The notes under the pieces: model-generated
Told to the model about the DNA's origin: nothing
The model's database searches: none
What the model saw: the letters and a program-made list of their open reading frames with translations, nothing else
Translations under genes and position numbers: made by a program
NCBI RefSeq assembly: GCF_001540865.1
Contig: NC_033628.1
Location: forward strand, 10,148,069-10,212,068
Direction: 5' to 3'
Origin: Ananas comosus
Taxonomy: Eukaryota > Streptophyta > Magnoliopsida > Poales > Bromeliaceae
DNA length: 64,000 nucleotides
In this document: piece after piece, positions 10,426-23,350 of the stretch
How positions within the stretch are numbered: position 1 is the first letter of the stretch
Layout of the letters: each line of letters opens with the position of its first letter

Positions 10426-12175
10426 GCGGGCTGGCGCACTACGAAGGAGCGGAAGAAGGGCGACGCAAGTAGAGAAAGCTATGTTCAACATACGTTCTCA
10501 ATTAATAAATCAAAATGCTCATCATCTATGGTTGTCCCTAACTATTTTTTTCTCCCTTCAGGCCAAATCTTCCTAAATATGAACCTACTAAAACTACATA
10601 CCATTCCCAATTCTTACAGAAACACTACACATACAGATCTACTAACCAGATCAACTAACCAACAAAGCATAAAAAATATCTCATAGATCTATATCAAATA
10701 TCATGATGAGCTCAATAATCACTAAATTACTCATCGGCGGATTCAAATTCCTTGAGAATAAGCAGAATTGTCTCTAAAGACAACCCTAATTGAGAAGGGC
10801 ACAATCAGTTTACAAAGTCACATGATTGCTAGTACTATCAGTGCAAAATATGGCGTCAAACTGGACAGTACAAAATAATTTTAAGTATAAATATTGAAAT
10901 ATATTATTATGCATGAAACACGCAATTCCTAAACGATATCAATCAGTTCTGAGTAGTTCACCCTATAGGAAAAGAAGAATATGTATAAGAAATCATAAGA
11001 ATCAATCCAGAAGAAAAGAAAAATACAAATTCTTGAGATACTTAAGCATAGCAAACACAACAGAAAGGTTCTAAAGTTCCAGCACTCCAACTGCTTTTTA
11101 AAACCTTAAGCCTATCGCCGATCCCAGTGCAAATTTACAAAAGCATTAATTGATGCAAAAAAGAATTTCTGATAGTCCAAGTCAATAGCGAAATCGTTGT
11201 ACAACCTCACCTACTTAGTTACAGCACTGATGTACTCATATTTACTTATCCATTAAGTAGTCCATGTTCTATTTAAAAAAAATATATCATTTCAAGATAT
11301 CAATTTTTAAGCCAATCCAAAACCTCCACATTTCAAGATGTTAGTTTTAAGCAGCGCAGCCTCATTTATATCGAATTTTTCAAATTAAAACATATACAAA
11401 TGCATTAAAAAGGACTCTTGAGAACCACTAATTAGGCAATCACCACGGTTTTTTAAGCATCATTCCTAAAACCCACATGAACTGCAACCATGGTGATCAC
11501 ATAAACCCCAAAACCTAAAACCGTGCCACATTAATTAAGGAATCAAATAAAAAAAGGAAAGAAAATACATTGCCTCATGAATTGGAACCCCAAATTAGAA
11601 AAGGATATATATCGGCAATGTATGGCGCAAATCGTTTCCGATCTCACACCTGCAAACAAAAATAATAATAATAAAAAGACTTAAATTCAACTAAAAGAGA
11701 ATTAGGGATCAAGAAACAAAGCATAAATTGATACAAAGCACAAATTCAAGAAACAAAGCATAAATTGATACAAAAATTAATGAAGAGATCACACATGATA
11801 GGGTTTTTAGGGCAAAGACTGACACGTGAGGAGGATTAAAAACTCGCAAATCTTCGACATGGAGGCCGAGATCGAGAGAGAAGAGTTGGGGGCTAGAGTT
11901 AGAGTTCGACTCACCCGACGTTGGCGTCGTTGTCAGCGTGGTGGAGGAGGCGGAGGCGGAGGCTCAGGCGGAGGAGAGGTGCTGGGCCGTCGCCTCTGTC
12001 CGCGGCGGGGAGGAGAGGTGCTGGGTCTGGGCCTTGACGCGGATGTGGTGATCGGAGATGTTGAGGATGAGGGGAGAGGGAAAAAATGTTGTAACTGAAG
12101 GGGAAGAAGAAATAACGTATAGGAAGGAGAGGAAGTGCCATTGCCGTTTGAGAAACCAAAATGGGGAGAGAGCGA

Positions 12176-12430
12176 GACGGTTTGGTTCGGTTCGGAGGTT
12201 ACGTAGGAAGCGGTTCGGTTCAAAATATGGGAAGTGAGAGAAGAGAGAAGCGGTTCGATTTAGAGAGGCAGTAGAGAGACGGTTCAACTTAAAAGAGACG
12301 GTTCGGTTCAAAAGAGAGGTTGATGAGGGTAAAGGAGAAATTGGGTTTAGCTTAAAAGAGATGGTTCGGTTCAAAAAAGAGGTTGAGACGATTCGGTTCA
12401 AAAGAAAGGTTGATGGGGGTGAAGGAGAAA
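12176..12430. repeat. Degenerate GGTTCGGTTC/AAAGAGA tandem repeat
   Basis: About seven imperfect units of 'cggttcggttcaaaagaga', some followed by 'ggttgatgggggtgaagg', lie at the 5' end of the Helitron. Subterminal repeat arrays of this kind are common in non-autonomous elements. The open frames across it on the minus strand are by-products of the repeat. Confidence 0.75.
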
Positions 12431-12474
12431 TTGCCACGTGGCAAAAGTATTGGAGATTCATATAGTTTTATAGA

Positions 12475-13466
12475 TTCTCTTCGAATGCAATAGTTGAGCC
12501 ATTTCGGGCACTTCCAACTACAGTAATTAGATTCAAATACATCAAACTGTAGTTGCAAATATACTACAATAATAACTATATGCAAATTCAAATCCGTTTG
12601 ATTTGATAGACATACAATTAAAATACTGTAGTTAAAACTGCATGAAAAGACTTAATTGCACCAAGCAAGTGAAATAATAACACCTCAATTGGCTGCACTT
12701 GGAACTGAATGAAAAGAGCTTAACTGCAGTAATTAAAACAACATTTAAATTGGCTACCGTTCCGACTGCACCAATTGAAAATAGTAACTATAAATAAAAA
12801 ATAAGCTTATCTCTCTAATAACCTTCTAAATATTTTTTTTTTTTTCAGCATAAGAGATAATCTGGCTACTATATAAACTTTATAAATACCATTCTCAACT
12901 ATATATAACAAAACAAATTATTTATAACTATAATATTTTCTACTACATTCTCTCCGAAAAAAAAAAAAAAAATCTACTACATCTAATATAATAAAATATA
13001 TATAATTATAATTACTGCATGCATTTCTAATTACACACTATTTACATTCAATGAAACGGCCCCCTAAATGTTACCAAACAATCTCTAATAAGTAAATAAC
13101 TAAACATGGCACCTCTGATTATAACCAATCGCATCTCAGTGACTGGTCTACTCCATGGAATCCTAGAACACCCACTTCCCAGACGGCAAAATCAACTCAG
13201 TTATTTCCTGATGATGCAGAAGTATCATTTGAGCCACTAATTTTCATCACTTGAAATGTAAAATATGCACAACTTAGGGCATAGATGCTACCCATTTTCC
13301 CAAAAAATTAACCAGCACTACAAAGTTTACCTTTTCAGAGGTCACTGAGACACAACTTCTCTGAAAAGCTTTAACTATTCAACAGGAGGAAAAAGAAATT
13401 CATAGTAGAAACTTTGCTCCCTCTTCTTCCTCACATTCTGAATATAAACCTAAACCAAGAGCCGTA
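12475..13466. other. 3' flank of the BBR/BPC gene
   Basis: AT-rich sequence. The part nearest 13466 should include the 3' untranslated region of the minus-strand gene. No other feature is evident. Confidence 0.5.
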
Positions 13467-15760
13467 TCATTTTATAGTGATATACCGATTCGTCCCATGC
13501 TTAGCCCAGTGGTCTTTGAGGTCGATTGGCATAGATAGATCGTACCCCTCTGCCGCCAGCCGGCTGATCAGCTTCTTGAACACACTGCCGCTCATCTTGC
13601 GGCCGCCCACGCGGGCGTGCCTTTTGTTGGGCATCACCGGCAGTGGGTACATGGACAGCGTTGTGGTGCAGCAGGCCGACTGCCACCCGCCGTCCCCCCA
13701 CTTGTAGCAGGGCTGATACTTCCCCGTGCAGGAGCAAACGGGTACTGGCATCGTCGACTCATCAAACACTACCTGGTTCAGCCCCAGATCCTGACCTTTC
13801 CACTCATGGTGCTTCGCCCCCAGCCTCGCGACTGTCACCTGCTTGTTATTGAAATGCTCGCCTCCGACCTTTCTACTCTTCTTCTTCGACGGTTTCTTGG
13901 ATGGAGAAGCAGAAGCTTGAACTTTGGTGGGGTCGTTCCTCCCCCGCTTAGACTTGTGGGACGACTTTGCTGCATCGCCATCTGGAGCAGTCGACATGGG
14001 GAGTGCTTCGTGGTCATTGTAATACCCATCGGAATATTGAGGTTGCTGCTGGTAGTGGTGGTGCTTTGCTGCTCCACGGGAAGGAGGGAAGCATTCGGGC
14101 CCACAATTGTTGCCATTCACGCCGTTCTCGCGAGCATATTGAAGGGCAGAGAGGGCATTGTCGCGCTCGATGATGGCAGTGTTCCGCTCGGTGATCGCAG
14201 CATCGCGCTGGAGGAATGCCATGTCGCGCTCAGCCTGTGCAGCTTTCTTCTCTGCAAGAGCTATGTTGCGTTCTCGAATGGCCTCGTCCCGCTCGGCCAC
14301 GAGAGCCATGATCTTTATGTTTTCCTTCAGCTGATTCTGATTCGTCATCCACTGTGTTACCAATAAAAAAAGAGACCGCAGTTAGAAGTACATTTTAAGG
14401 CAGAAGAAATCTGGCTGGTGGTTCTGACTGTGTTGTTTATCAGCCAAAATTATTCACATGCAAGTCAGAAGGTTGGATTAACATTGTTAGTGAGCATTTT
14501 TAAAAGATTTTGCTTTTCAAAAGCCTTTATGCATGGGAGTCAAAACGGAAGATTTGCTAGTATACTTGATCATTTATGTTGCCAGAGGTTAGGTTCTTTT
14601 CAAATATGAGGTTCTGTGATACGTCAAAATATAATAAAAGAATATGAAGCAAAAAAACATTATGGATGTTATTCAGATATTTCCAGTTGTAATAGCAAAG
14701 GGAGATAAAACATGTTAGCAGTTAGCACCAAGTGCAGCGTCAAACAAGGAAGCTGCTATGAACTAAAACTAGATTCTATTCAACGCTATGTTTCCCATTG
14801 TCACCTTAGAAAGGCATGGCTACGGAGAAGTAACAATGCATCTAAACCACACATCACCTTCTACAGTTCTAACTAAAGACAAGTACAATAAATGTCAAAT
14901 AAAAACAAATGGCCACCTATGCTGGACCCAATCGTTTGACTAGCCTTGAAACAACAAAATTGTTATTATACTACCTACAGTTTAGCACTGCTCAGCAATA
15001 AAGGTAATAACTTTTTCTTAATCTTGCAATGAACAATTCTGTATATCCAAAACAATCAAACAAGTTACAAAGTATAGCTGAAACCATCCTAAATTTAACC
15101 AACAATGTTTTACTGCTGAGATATATAGATCCATAATTGTCAATATAAGAAGCTAAGTAGGATTTAGCTAACTAGGATTTAGCAGAATGGATGAAGTAAA
15201 CAGTATGTAATTAGGGATTACGTCAGATTTCAACTTTGATGAGCTAACTGGAATAAGATCTGGCTATGAAGGGAATATAAAACTACATGTTACAAAAAAT
15301 CTAATCTGATTACATTATCTAAGGCGTTTTTTATTTTCTCGAGTAAAGCTAAGGTATGTTGGAAGCAGAAACTAGTGGGCAGTTTAAGGAAGTAAAGAAA
15401 GCTAAGAACAAAAGGAAAAGAAAGGTTGGACATCTTAACAGGTAGACTGATAATGATTCATTTATAATATCAACCAAAATTGATGCTATCAATAAGAAGT
15501 ACAAAGGAACACTTAAAGGATAAACTAAAACAGGATAGAGACTCAATCAAAAAGGACAGAACACTTTGGTATTCATACTAGAACCTAGAAGCTCCTTGTT
15601 TTATCTGACTATACAAGATAGAATAACTATACCAAAGAGAAGAAAAAGAGCAAAGAAGCCAGATACACTCAAGTACTAGTGTTGTCAATACCTGCGCATG
15701 AGCTGTCTTATAGTGATCAGCCTTGTGCCTACTGCTCTCCCTTTGTCCATTGTCATCCAT
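13467..15760 (-). CDS. BPC: BBR/BPC (BASIC PENTACYSTEINE) class I GAGA-binding transcription factor
   Basis: Two coding exons, 15760-15692 and 14351-13467, join in phase 0 to give 317 residues. The start is the ATG at 15760 ([10 protein letters not shown]), the family's usual N-terminus. A nuclear protein that binds GA/CT repeats; plant class I members can recruit Polycomb complexes and regulate homeotic and cytokinin genes. Residues ~40-110 form the alanine-zipper coiled coil, with repeated 'AERD/TERN' heptads. A Lys/Arg-rich nuclear localisation stretch follows ([10 protein letters not shown]). The C-terminal DNA-binding domain has the five cysteines (VCSC, QPC, ACC) and ends [13 protein letters not shown], the family's canonical end. 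The intron 15691-14352 has GT and AG borders. The member within class I is not assigned. Confidence 0.93.
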
Positions 15761-17425
15761 TTTCAAACCTCCACATACACTTCAGCTTAGTCAGAGTGCG
15801 AAACTTCAGATGCCTACAAAATTCTTCAAAAGCATATCACAAGTTAGATGGCGGAAGACCACGTTTTGGGTTTGTGCAAAATGAATGAAAGAGAGATGGA
15901 AACAAATACTATAAGATTATAACTATATGTAGATACAACACTACATATTATGCAAAAAACACTAACTACTTCAGACAGGAAAGCACTCATGAAAAGTAGA
16001 TAAAATTGTGAACAAGCATTAAACATGTTTATAAGTGATTGATGTATAAAAGTGACTAATAAATATTAAATTGCAGGATAATTCTTAGCAACAGAGCATC
16101 TAAAGAAGACCAATCAAAGTGTGTTCTGATGAACCCGAAAAAAAAAAAGAAAAAGAAAAAAGAGAAAGCCAGGATATAAAAATTTTCAGATATCTCAGCT
16201 AAATAAACACACTGTATCTTGGATTTGAATACTTTACAGATAAATCATAACAACTGATGTAACAGAACAATCCTCACAAGTTATTGTCCAAATTTACTGT
16301 CACCGTAAGTTTCAAGTGACTGGCTCTCTAGATCTCCGTGAGCCACATATAATCACGTTCTAACAGGGATAGATAGCAATGTACGCATTACTCTTTGTTT
16401 ACTTGGGAATAAGTGGAATTAGCAAATAGGTGAGAAAGCCATTGTACTTCACAGGGACCTTAGACTGAGTGAAGTATAACCTGTAGGAACTGAATACATG
16501 TTGAACTACTCAATGACCTGTGTAGTTCACCACTTCTCTAGCAAGCAAATAACATAAGGATAAAGACCATCTACTCATAATATAGCGAAACCCACTCACC
16601 GTAGCTAGCATTCGGTTGATATGCCATTAAACACTTTAATTGGTTAAAAAAAAAAAAGGAAAGCTCAACATTTTTGCATATCAATGACCACTAGATCTTC
16701 AGTTCCGCATATTTGCATTTTAGCTGCCGCGACATGGCCTCTGAAATTACTCGAATAGTAGAAATCCCCCTTTAATCAAAGTCTCTTGACATTTATCGCC
16801 CAACACCATCTACTGAAGTAGCCCACTGGACAATTACAGTGATCGGGACTCTGAAACACTAGAAAAGACTCTTCTGCTCGCATCCAAATTACTGAATTAG
16901 CTGGTTATAGAGAGAAAATATCATCTTTGTACTAATATAGCAGCAAGATCCCTTTTTGGCGTTCAACAAACCTATCCACAACATAATCAGATTACATGAA
17001 ATGGATGCAACATCTTCAGGAAGTGCGCAACTCATCGGAACTACACTCTCCACTTAGTAATAAGCAGCATTAGGTTAACACACACACACACACACAAAAC
17101 CATGAAGGATTCACGATATCTAGCTCAAAAACGTCGCCCAAAAACCCAGAAATTGAGATTAAACTAGCTCTAGGATCAATATCCTCATCAAAACTACCTT
17201 TGAGAAGCTGCAACTAGAAGAGATGGAGGAATCGAAGAAGATAACAAAGGAAGCAAACGAATTTAGGGCACAATTTAGCTATTGGAGAAGAGATTTGGGT
17301 ATTTTACCTCTGCGAAGCTTGATGATCGAAGAGGAGCGAATTGGATCTCCTCAAAACCCTAATTCTCCTCCTCCTCTTCTTGTTCGCCCTACTCCAGCTT
17401 CGTGGATCGTAGCACCATTGTGTCG
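15692..17425 (-). promoter_or_regulatory. 5' leader exons and leader intron of the BBR/BPC gene
   Basis: On the minus strand a purine-rich leader (about 17425-17308, with 'agaagaggaggaggaga' and a telo-box-like TTAGGGTTT) ends in GAG|GTAAAA at 17308. An acceptor 'attttgtag' precedes 15813, 53 bases before the ATG. This predicts a ~1.5-kb leader intron (17307-15814). The GA-rich leader is itself a plausible BPC binding site. The exon borders are inferred from splice consensus only. The intron shows an (AC)n run at about 17080-17097 and no other feature. Confidence 0.5.
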
Positions 17426-17539
17426 GAAAATTTCCTTTTCTTTTTCTTCATTCCACTTTTTTCTTAATTCTCCTTTTATTTATTTTTCTCACACGCTTCT
17501 GAGCAGTGGGGCCCGCTCCCCTGGCTCAGGATAATAGCT

Positions 17540-19610
17540 GTTGATTGAGATTAATTAACCGCTGAAAAGGATGATTTGTAGATAAAGCATTTTCGCGGGT
17601 AAAAATGGAAAAGAGTTGATTAGAAATTTAGGTGGGAGGGAGCAAATTTAAAAAAAAAAAAAAAAATTTAAATACTAACACTATAGTTTCGCACACTTTT
17701 ATTTTAGTATCTCGTGGTTTAACAATAAAATTTTTAAATATATATTTTAAAAAGTAATAAAAAAAAATATTTACATAAAAATTTTCTATACTTTATCGTG
17801 ACTATAACATTGATTGCTAAATTTATACTAAAGTTTTGATAGGCTAAAATTTTTTATTGAATTGAATCATTCCTTCCACATCATTTCAAAAAAATGAGTT
17901 ATTTGAAGGACGATCGACGCCATTCAAATATAACTTATATTATTTATACTTTTAAATTTTATAATTTGCTATATTATTTACCTAGTATCATGTGTGATCG
18001 GTTAGTCTGAAACTTATTTTATATTGGACATTAGAAATTGGTAATTCTAATATCACTTGAAACTATGTAAATACTGTTGAAAAGTTCAAAATTAGATTTT
18101 TCCATAGTTTAAGTTTAGGTGTATTGATTGTCAATTTGAATAACTTATTGTCGAAAAATAATGAAAAAAAATAATTTTGTTTACTTTTTTTTTTAAAAAA
18201 AAACTTTGTTGTGTACAATTAAATCAATATTCTTGGATAATTCAAAAGAGTAATATGCAAGTGAATGTTAATTAAGAAAAGTTTCATACAAAATATTAGG
18301 AATAGTTTTTGAGTTTAAAAAGAGGTTATGAAAAAGAAATATATGGTTATTAATATTGGATAGAGCAAAAATTATTATGGACAAAATTTGATCTGCATGA
18401 AAGGTATGGAAGAGAGAAAATTTCAGTTTCAACTTTCAACTTTCAACTTCTATTTTCAGCAAAAATAAAAAAAAAATAAAAAATAGTTTTTTTTAAATAT
18501 AATATAAAAGATTTTATTATTGAAAACTATTTTAATGGATGGAAGTACATAATTTTTCAAACCTCAAAAACTACTATTATGACTCTTTTGTATGGAACCA
18601 AACACTACTAAAAAAAAGTTTAAAAATATACGCCAAAACTTAAGATTAAAATTTACATAAAAATAACTATTTTTAAAAACTTTGTGGTAAATTATGTATT
18701 TACTTAAATTAGGAATGTCAACAGATTGGATTTAAGGCGGATTTTCAAAAATCCAAATCCGGACCCGACTCTAAATCCAAAATCCAAAATCGAATCCGAA
18801 TCCGTTGAATTTTAAAAATCCAAATCTGAACCCGATAAAAAATTTAAAATCTATATCTGTCAAATTTTAAAAATCCATACCCAAATTTTGACCCAAAAAT
18901 TCAAAATTTGAACTCAAGCCCAAACCCAAAACTCTGAACCCAAAATAATCATTTTTTTTGTAATATTTTAAAATATATTACATTAAATTTAAAATTTTAA
19001 AGTATAAATTTAAATATAGTATCAAATATTTATATAATATATACATATTATATATAATGTAAAATAAATACGGTTGCGAGTTGGATTCGGGCGGGCGGGT
19101 TCGGATCGCATACAATTAAAATTCATGCCCAAATTCAAATCTATCAAATTTTTATTTTTAATATCTATATTTAAAATTATATTTATTTAGTATTAATAAA
19201 TTTACTCTTTTCGAATTTGAATCCGAATAAAACTATTGGTATCCGTATTCGTTAACCTCCTAACTATGAAAAATTCTAGAATGCAACGGGTATATTAGTG
19301 ACGTGGCGTAACAAATCAATCAAATTAATCCTTTTAAGAATATATGTCCCATCATGATTGTAAAAAAATATTTTTATTATACTTTTGTTTGAAAAGAAGG
19401 AATGTGATTAGTTTGTTATTGATGACGTGGTGCAAGTGTGACAGTGTAGAATTCCTCCCTAACTATCGTTCGTGGAGTATCACTCAAAAAAAAACAAACA
19501 AACACACACACACACCGAACCTTAATCATACGGCAGAGGAGATCCCTTAAAATCAACGGTCAGGATGAATTAGTTAGAGCCCGAGCAACCGCACCCGTAT
19601 CCACGGTCTC
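17540..19610. other. AT-rich intergenic DNA between BPC and H1
   Basis: The divergent BPC and H1 genes are separated by AT-rich DNA. 18715-19260 is a degenerate repeat of 'aaatccaaatccgaacccg'-type words. 17676-17720 carries the 'ctcgtggttt' phrase of the GTGGTTTAAAGTGTATC repeat family found in full at 39791-40714. No gene is evident. Confidence 0.55.
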
Positions 19611-19850
19611 TCCCGATACGAACCAATCACAAATCCCCAAACCCCCTCCCACGGCTTCCTTCGTAAGCTTTAACATCCACCGTCCATCTCGACGGTCCAG
19701 GAGCCTCACAGCGCTCGATCCGTGTGCCCCCCGCTGCGACCAATCACAGCTCGTCGTCTCGCTATATATACCGCCCCACTCCTCGAACTCCATTTGCATA
19801 TATCGCATCACCCCTACGCCTCGTTTCCTCGTTTGCGTTTCTCCACCGCG
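19611..19850 (+). promoter_or_regulatory. H1 promoter: two CCAAT boxes, octamer variant, TATA
   Basis: CCAATCAC lies at 19623-19630 and again at 19740-19747, with GATCCGTG at 19717-19724 and TATATATA at 19763-19770, 81-88 bases before the ATG. GATCCGTG is one base from the reverse of the plant histone octamer CGCGGATC. The same 12 bases (cgatccgtgtgc) occur in the upstream region of the neighbouring H3.3 gene. Confidence 0.65.
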
Positions 19851-20434
19851 ATGCCCACCGCAGCAGCGAAGCAGAAGCAGAAGCCCACCGCGGCTTCTCA
19901 CCCCCCGTACTTCCAGGTACGCAAAATCCATCTCGATCTCGTTTTCACGAGCGTTTCTCTCTCTCAGAATTTGAATTTCTTGTGAATGATCGGCGTAACC
20001 TGTGGTTTGATGATGAATCGATCGTGTAGATGATCAAAGAAGCGATCCTAGCGCTCCGCGACAGGACCGGATCGAGCCCGCAAGCGATCGCGAAGCACGT
20101 TGAGGAGAAGCACGAGGGGCAACTCCCCGCGAACTTCAGGAAGATCCTCTCCATCCAGTTGAGGAGCTTCGCCGCGAAGGGGAAGCTCGTGAAGGTGAAG
20201 GCCTCGTTCAAGCTATCGGAAGAAGCGAAAATGGAGAAAAGCGCTTCGGAGAAGCAGAAGCCGAAGGAAGCTTCTGCGGTGCGAAAGACGAAGAGTTTGG
20301 GGGCTGTGAAGTCGCCGAAGAAGGCGGTGATTAAGACGAAGAGGAAGGCGGTGTCGCCGGCGAAGCCGAAGCAGCCGAAGTCGATCAAGTCCCCTGCGGC
20401 GAAGAAGGTGAAGAAGAAGAAGGGTAACGCGTGA
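19851..20434 (+). CDS. Linker histone H1 (short form)
   Basis: Two exons, 19851-19916 and 20030-20434, join in phase 0 across a 113-nt GT-AG intron to give 156 residues. H1 binds linker DNA at the nucleosome and compacts chromatin. Residues ~17-85 are the globular H15 winged-helix domain: SHPPYFQMIKEAILALRDRT opens it, and QLPANFRKILSIQLRSFAAK and GKLVKVKASFKL follow. The rest is a Lys/Ala/Pro-rich tail with KSPKK and SPAKPK motifs, possible CDK sites. The N-terminal tail is very short (about 16 residues) and the total is short for a plant H1. AT-hook GRP cores of HMGA proteins are absent, so H1 is preferred over HMG-Y. The intron inside the globular domain's first helix is typical of plant H1 genes. 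Confidence 0.9.
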
Positions 20435-21138
20435 GTTTACGGGGTAGTTTGGTAGTTCGGAATCTAGGGTTTGTAGGGATTACATATGGGGTTAAGGGTT
20501 GTTTGTTTCGTTTTGTATGTAAATATTTGTGCTGCAAAGGTGATTAGCAAATATATCTATATATATATTTATACATAAAAAGCCTTCAATGTTCGTGAGA
20601 ATTTCATTGTGATTCTTTTGGGACGGGTTTATGTATTTGGGCTTTCTCATATACAATCATCATCGTATGCAAAGAGCAATCCTATATAAAGGATTTGCTT
20701 ATTGCAAAGAGCATTTTACATATACTTAGGGGATGAAACAATATTGAAGGTGAATGGTTAGTAAATTTGTATTATTTTAAATTTTTAATTATTAAATTTA
20801 AAATTTAATATTAAATTTTAATTTTTTAATCTAAATATTTATTAAACTTACATTTAAATTATGAAAGATTATGTGATGAACAAAAAGTTTGATATATAAT
20901 AATTAAATAAATATTAATATATGTGGTATTAAGATAATCTTAAAATAGTAAAAATAAAATAAAATAATATTTAATTAAAACATATTATTAAAAAAAGGAA
21001 AGAAGAATTTAAAATATCTTTTATTTACTTATTTTGTAGAAGACAAAGAAAATACTTTTTTGACGTTAAAAAATGAGTTTATTAACACTCACATTTATAA
21101 CGAATATATTTATATAATTATGTATAGTGTAGATATAA
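20435..21138. other. H1 3' region and AT-rich spacer
   Basis: The H1 3' untranslated region probably runs to about 20620, with TA-rich runs near 20555-20575. Beyond that I see only AT-rich DNA. Confidence 0.5.
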
Positions 21139-21139
21139 G

Positions 21140-21680
21140 AGCTGGCTGGAATACTATTGATAGTATTTATTTTGTTTTACTATTAAATTTTTAATTATTA
21201 AATAAAAAATTATGGAATTAAAATAATATTATTTTTTTAGAATTGATGGTCTTATTAGAATTGAGTAATTTTTACTGAGTTATAATATTTAATTTAATGA
21301 TTAAAAATGATCAAACGAATTGATCTAAAAAAAATTAGAAATTTGATAGCAAAAAAAGACATACTATTAATAATATGGATAAACCTTAAATACTATCTCT
21401 ATGGTTTCACACTTTTCATTTCAATGCCGTGATTTAAAGTGTATCAAGTTACTTGATTTTATTTTTATCTTTTCGTCAGTTTTTTTGTTAATATTTCGTT
21501 AAATTATATACAAAAAATTTTAGATACTTTACCTAAATTTATCAAATATTTAGGTTAGTACCTTTTAGTTTTTTTTTATTGATTTAACGAAAAAAATTAA
21601 TTGAATCAATAATAAAAAAATAAAAATGAAACCATCTGACACTAAATTGATACACTTTAAACCACAGAACTAAATTTTCC
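21140..21680. mobile_element. Two adjoining foldback repeats
   Basis: 21140-21378 is a short-subfamily element ('gctggaatactattgatag' at the left and its inverse near 21355). 21380-21680 is a separate inverted repeat whose left arm includes 'gatttaaagtgtatcaag' and whose right arm includes 'gatacactttaaaccacag'. This is a short form of the palindrome array at 39791-40714. Neither codes for protein. Confidence 0.6.
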
Positions 21681-22527
21681 CTGCCCAACTGATTACACTA
21701 TATATAGAATTATTATTTTAAACTTCAATTTGTCGATAAATCTTATAAACCGCCGGGAATTAAAAAGTCATCACGGTGCACTTGCGGGATATATTATCGC
21801 GGTGCCCTTACGGTGCCCTCCGGAAGCGGTTCACGATGTGCATGGACCACGCATACTCAACAAAATTGCGGTCGATATGAGGCGAACGGTGCACGCACAA
21901 GCGCGGTGGACATGTACAAAACAAAATCGCAATGCACCGAACGATGTGTTTTAGTACACCATGTAACTGAAAATATTTGGCCCTTAAAAAAGGAAAAGCT
22001 AGAGCGCGCCCGGCGCTAGTGTGGCGCCTCCTTTTCATCTTCTGTCCCTCTTCTCTTTCTTAAAAGAAAAAAAAAAAATCACTCATATAATTCAATTTTG
22101 CTTTCCATTATTTACATTTACACTCGTGATCCAAACATGCCCTAACTGCATTGGATTTTCCTGTTACACACTAAATTGACATATTTATGTAACACTTTCT
22201 CCAGGTATCACACTTGTAAGAAAAAAGCAATCATAGAGAAACAGCTACCACACAGGTGAAAAAGAACAAAACGACTGAATAAATAATATTCAAATAAGAT
22301 CAATGTTTACAGTGGATACTTGAGATAATTTGACCAGTCATAATAAAAAATTCTCAGCAAATACTAAATGTTCAAATAAAACCAGAGAAATTACAAGAGA
22401 AATATAATATATTATATTATCATCATGATTCATGATCGTCTAATTTTAAGCAAGCTAGGCTAGACCTAGACCTAGACCTAGAATAGAAATTAGAAAAACT
22501 GGAAATTGAGTGAGATGGTATGGATGG
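21681..22527. other. Spacer and H3.3 3' flank
   Basis: 21760-21960 is richer in CG than its surroundings (words such as cacggtgc and gcggtcgat) but matches nothing I know. 22080-22527 should contain the 3' untranslated region of the H3.3 gene. The direct repeat 'agacctagacctagaccta' lies at 22462-22482. Confidence 0.5.

Positions 22528-23350
<823 letters not shown>

Larger units (their letters stand above)
9486..12474 (-). mobile_element. Non-autonomous Helitron, 2,989 bp, both ends visible
   Basis: On the minus strand the element starts TCTATAAAACTATATG (5' end at 12474, preceded by A) and has TTGCCACGTGGCAA about 30 bases in. It ends with a hairpin ACCCGC-loop-GCGGGT, seven bases and CTAG (9486-9489), followed by T. 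A-TC...CTAG-T is the Helitron signature, and the ends resemble known plant non-autonomous families. No Rep/helicase ORF is present. The interior contains a 34-bp tandem duplication (10358-10425), a GC-rich exon-like block with a donor 'gggtgagtcg' on the minus strand (about 11830-12110), and GGTTCGGTTC-rich degenerate repeats (12176-12430). The GC-rich block may be captured host sequence, parent unknown. Confidence 0.78.

Noticed and set aside
11826..12098. Gly/Arg-rich 90-codon frame in the Helitron
   Set aside because: The composition follows GGC/GGA repeats, there is no family match and overlapping frames are equally open.
13617..14366. 249-codon plus-strand frame opposite BPC exon 2
   Set aside because: Antisense shadow. 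The minus strand carries the conserved coiled coil and pentacysteine domain.
19560..19931. Minus-strand 123-codon frame over the H1 promoter
   Set aside because: It overlaps the CCAAT and TATA elements and exon 1 in antisense and has no homology.
19851..20434. HMG-I/Y (HMGA) instead of H1
   Set aside because: The globular H15 domain alone fits both, but no AT-hook GRP motifs occur in the tail.
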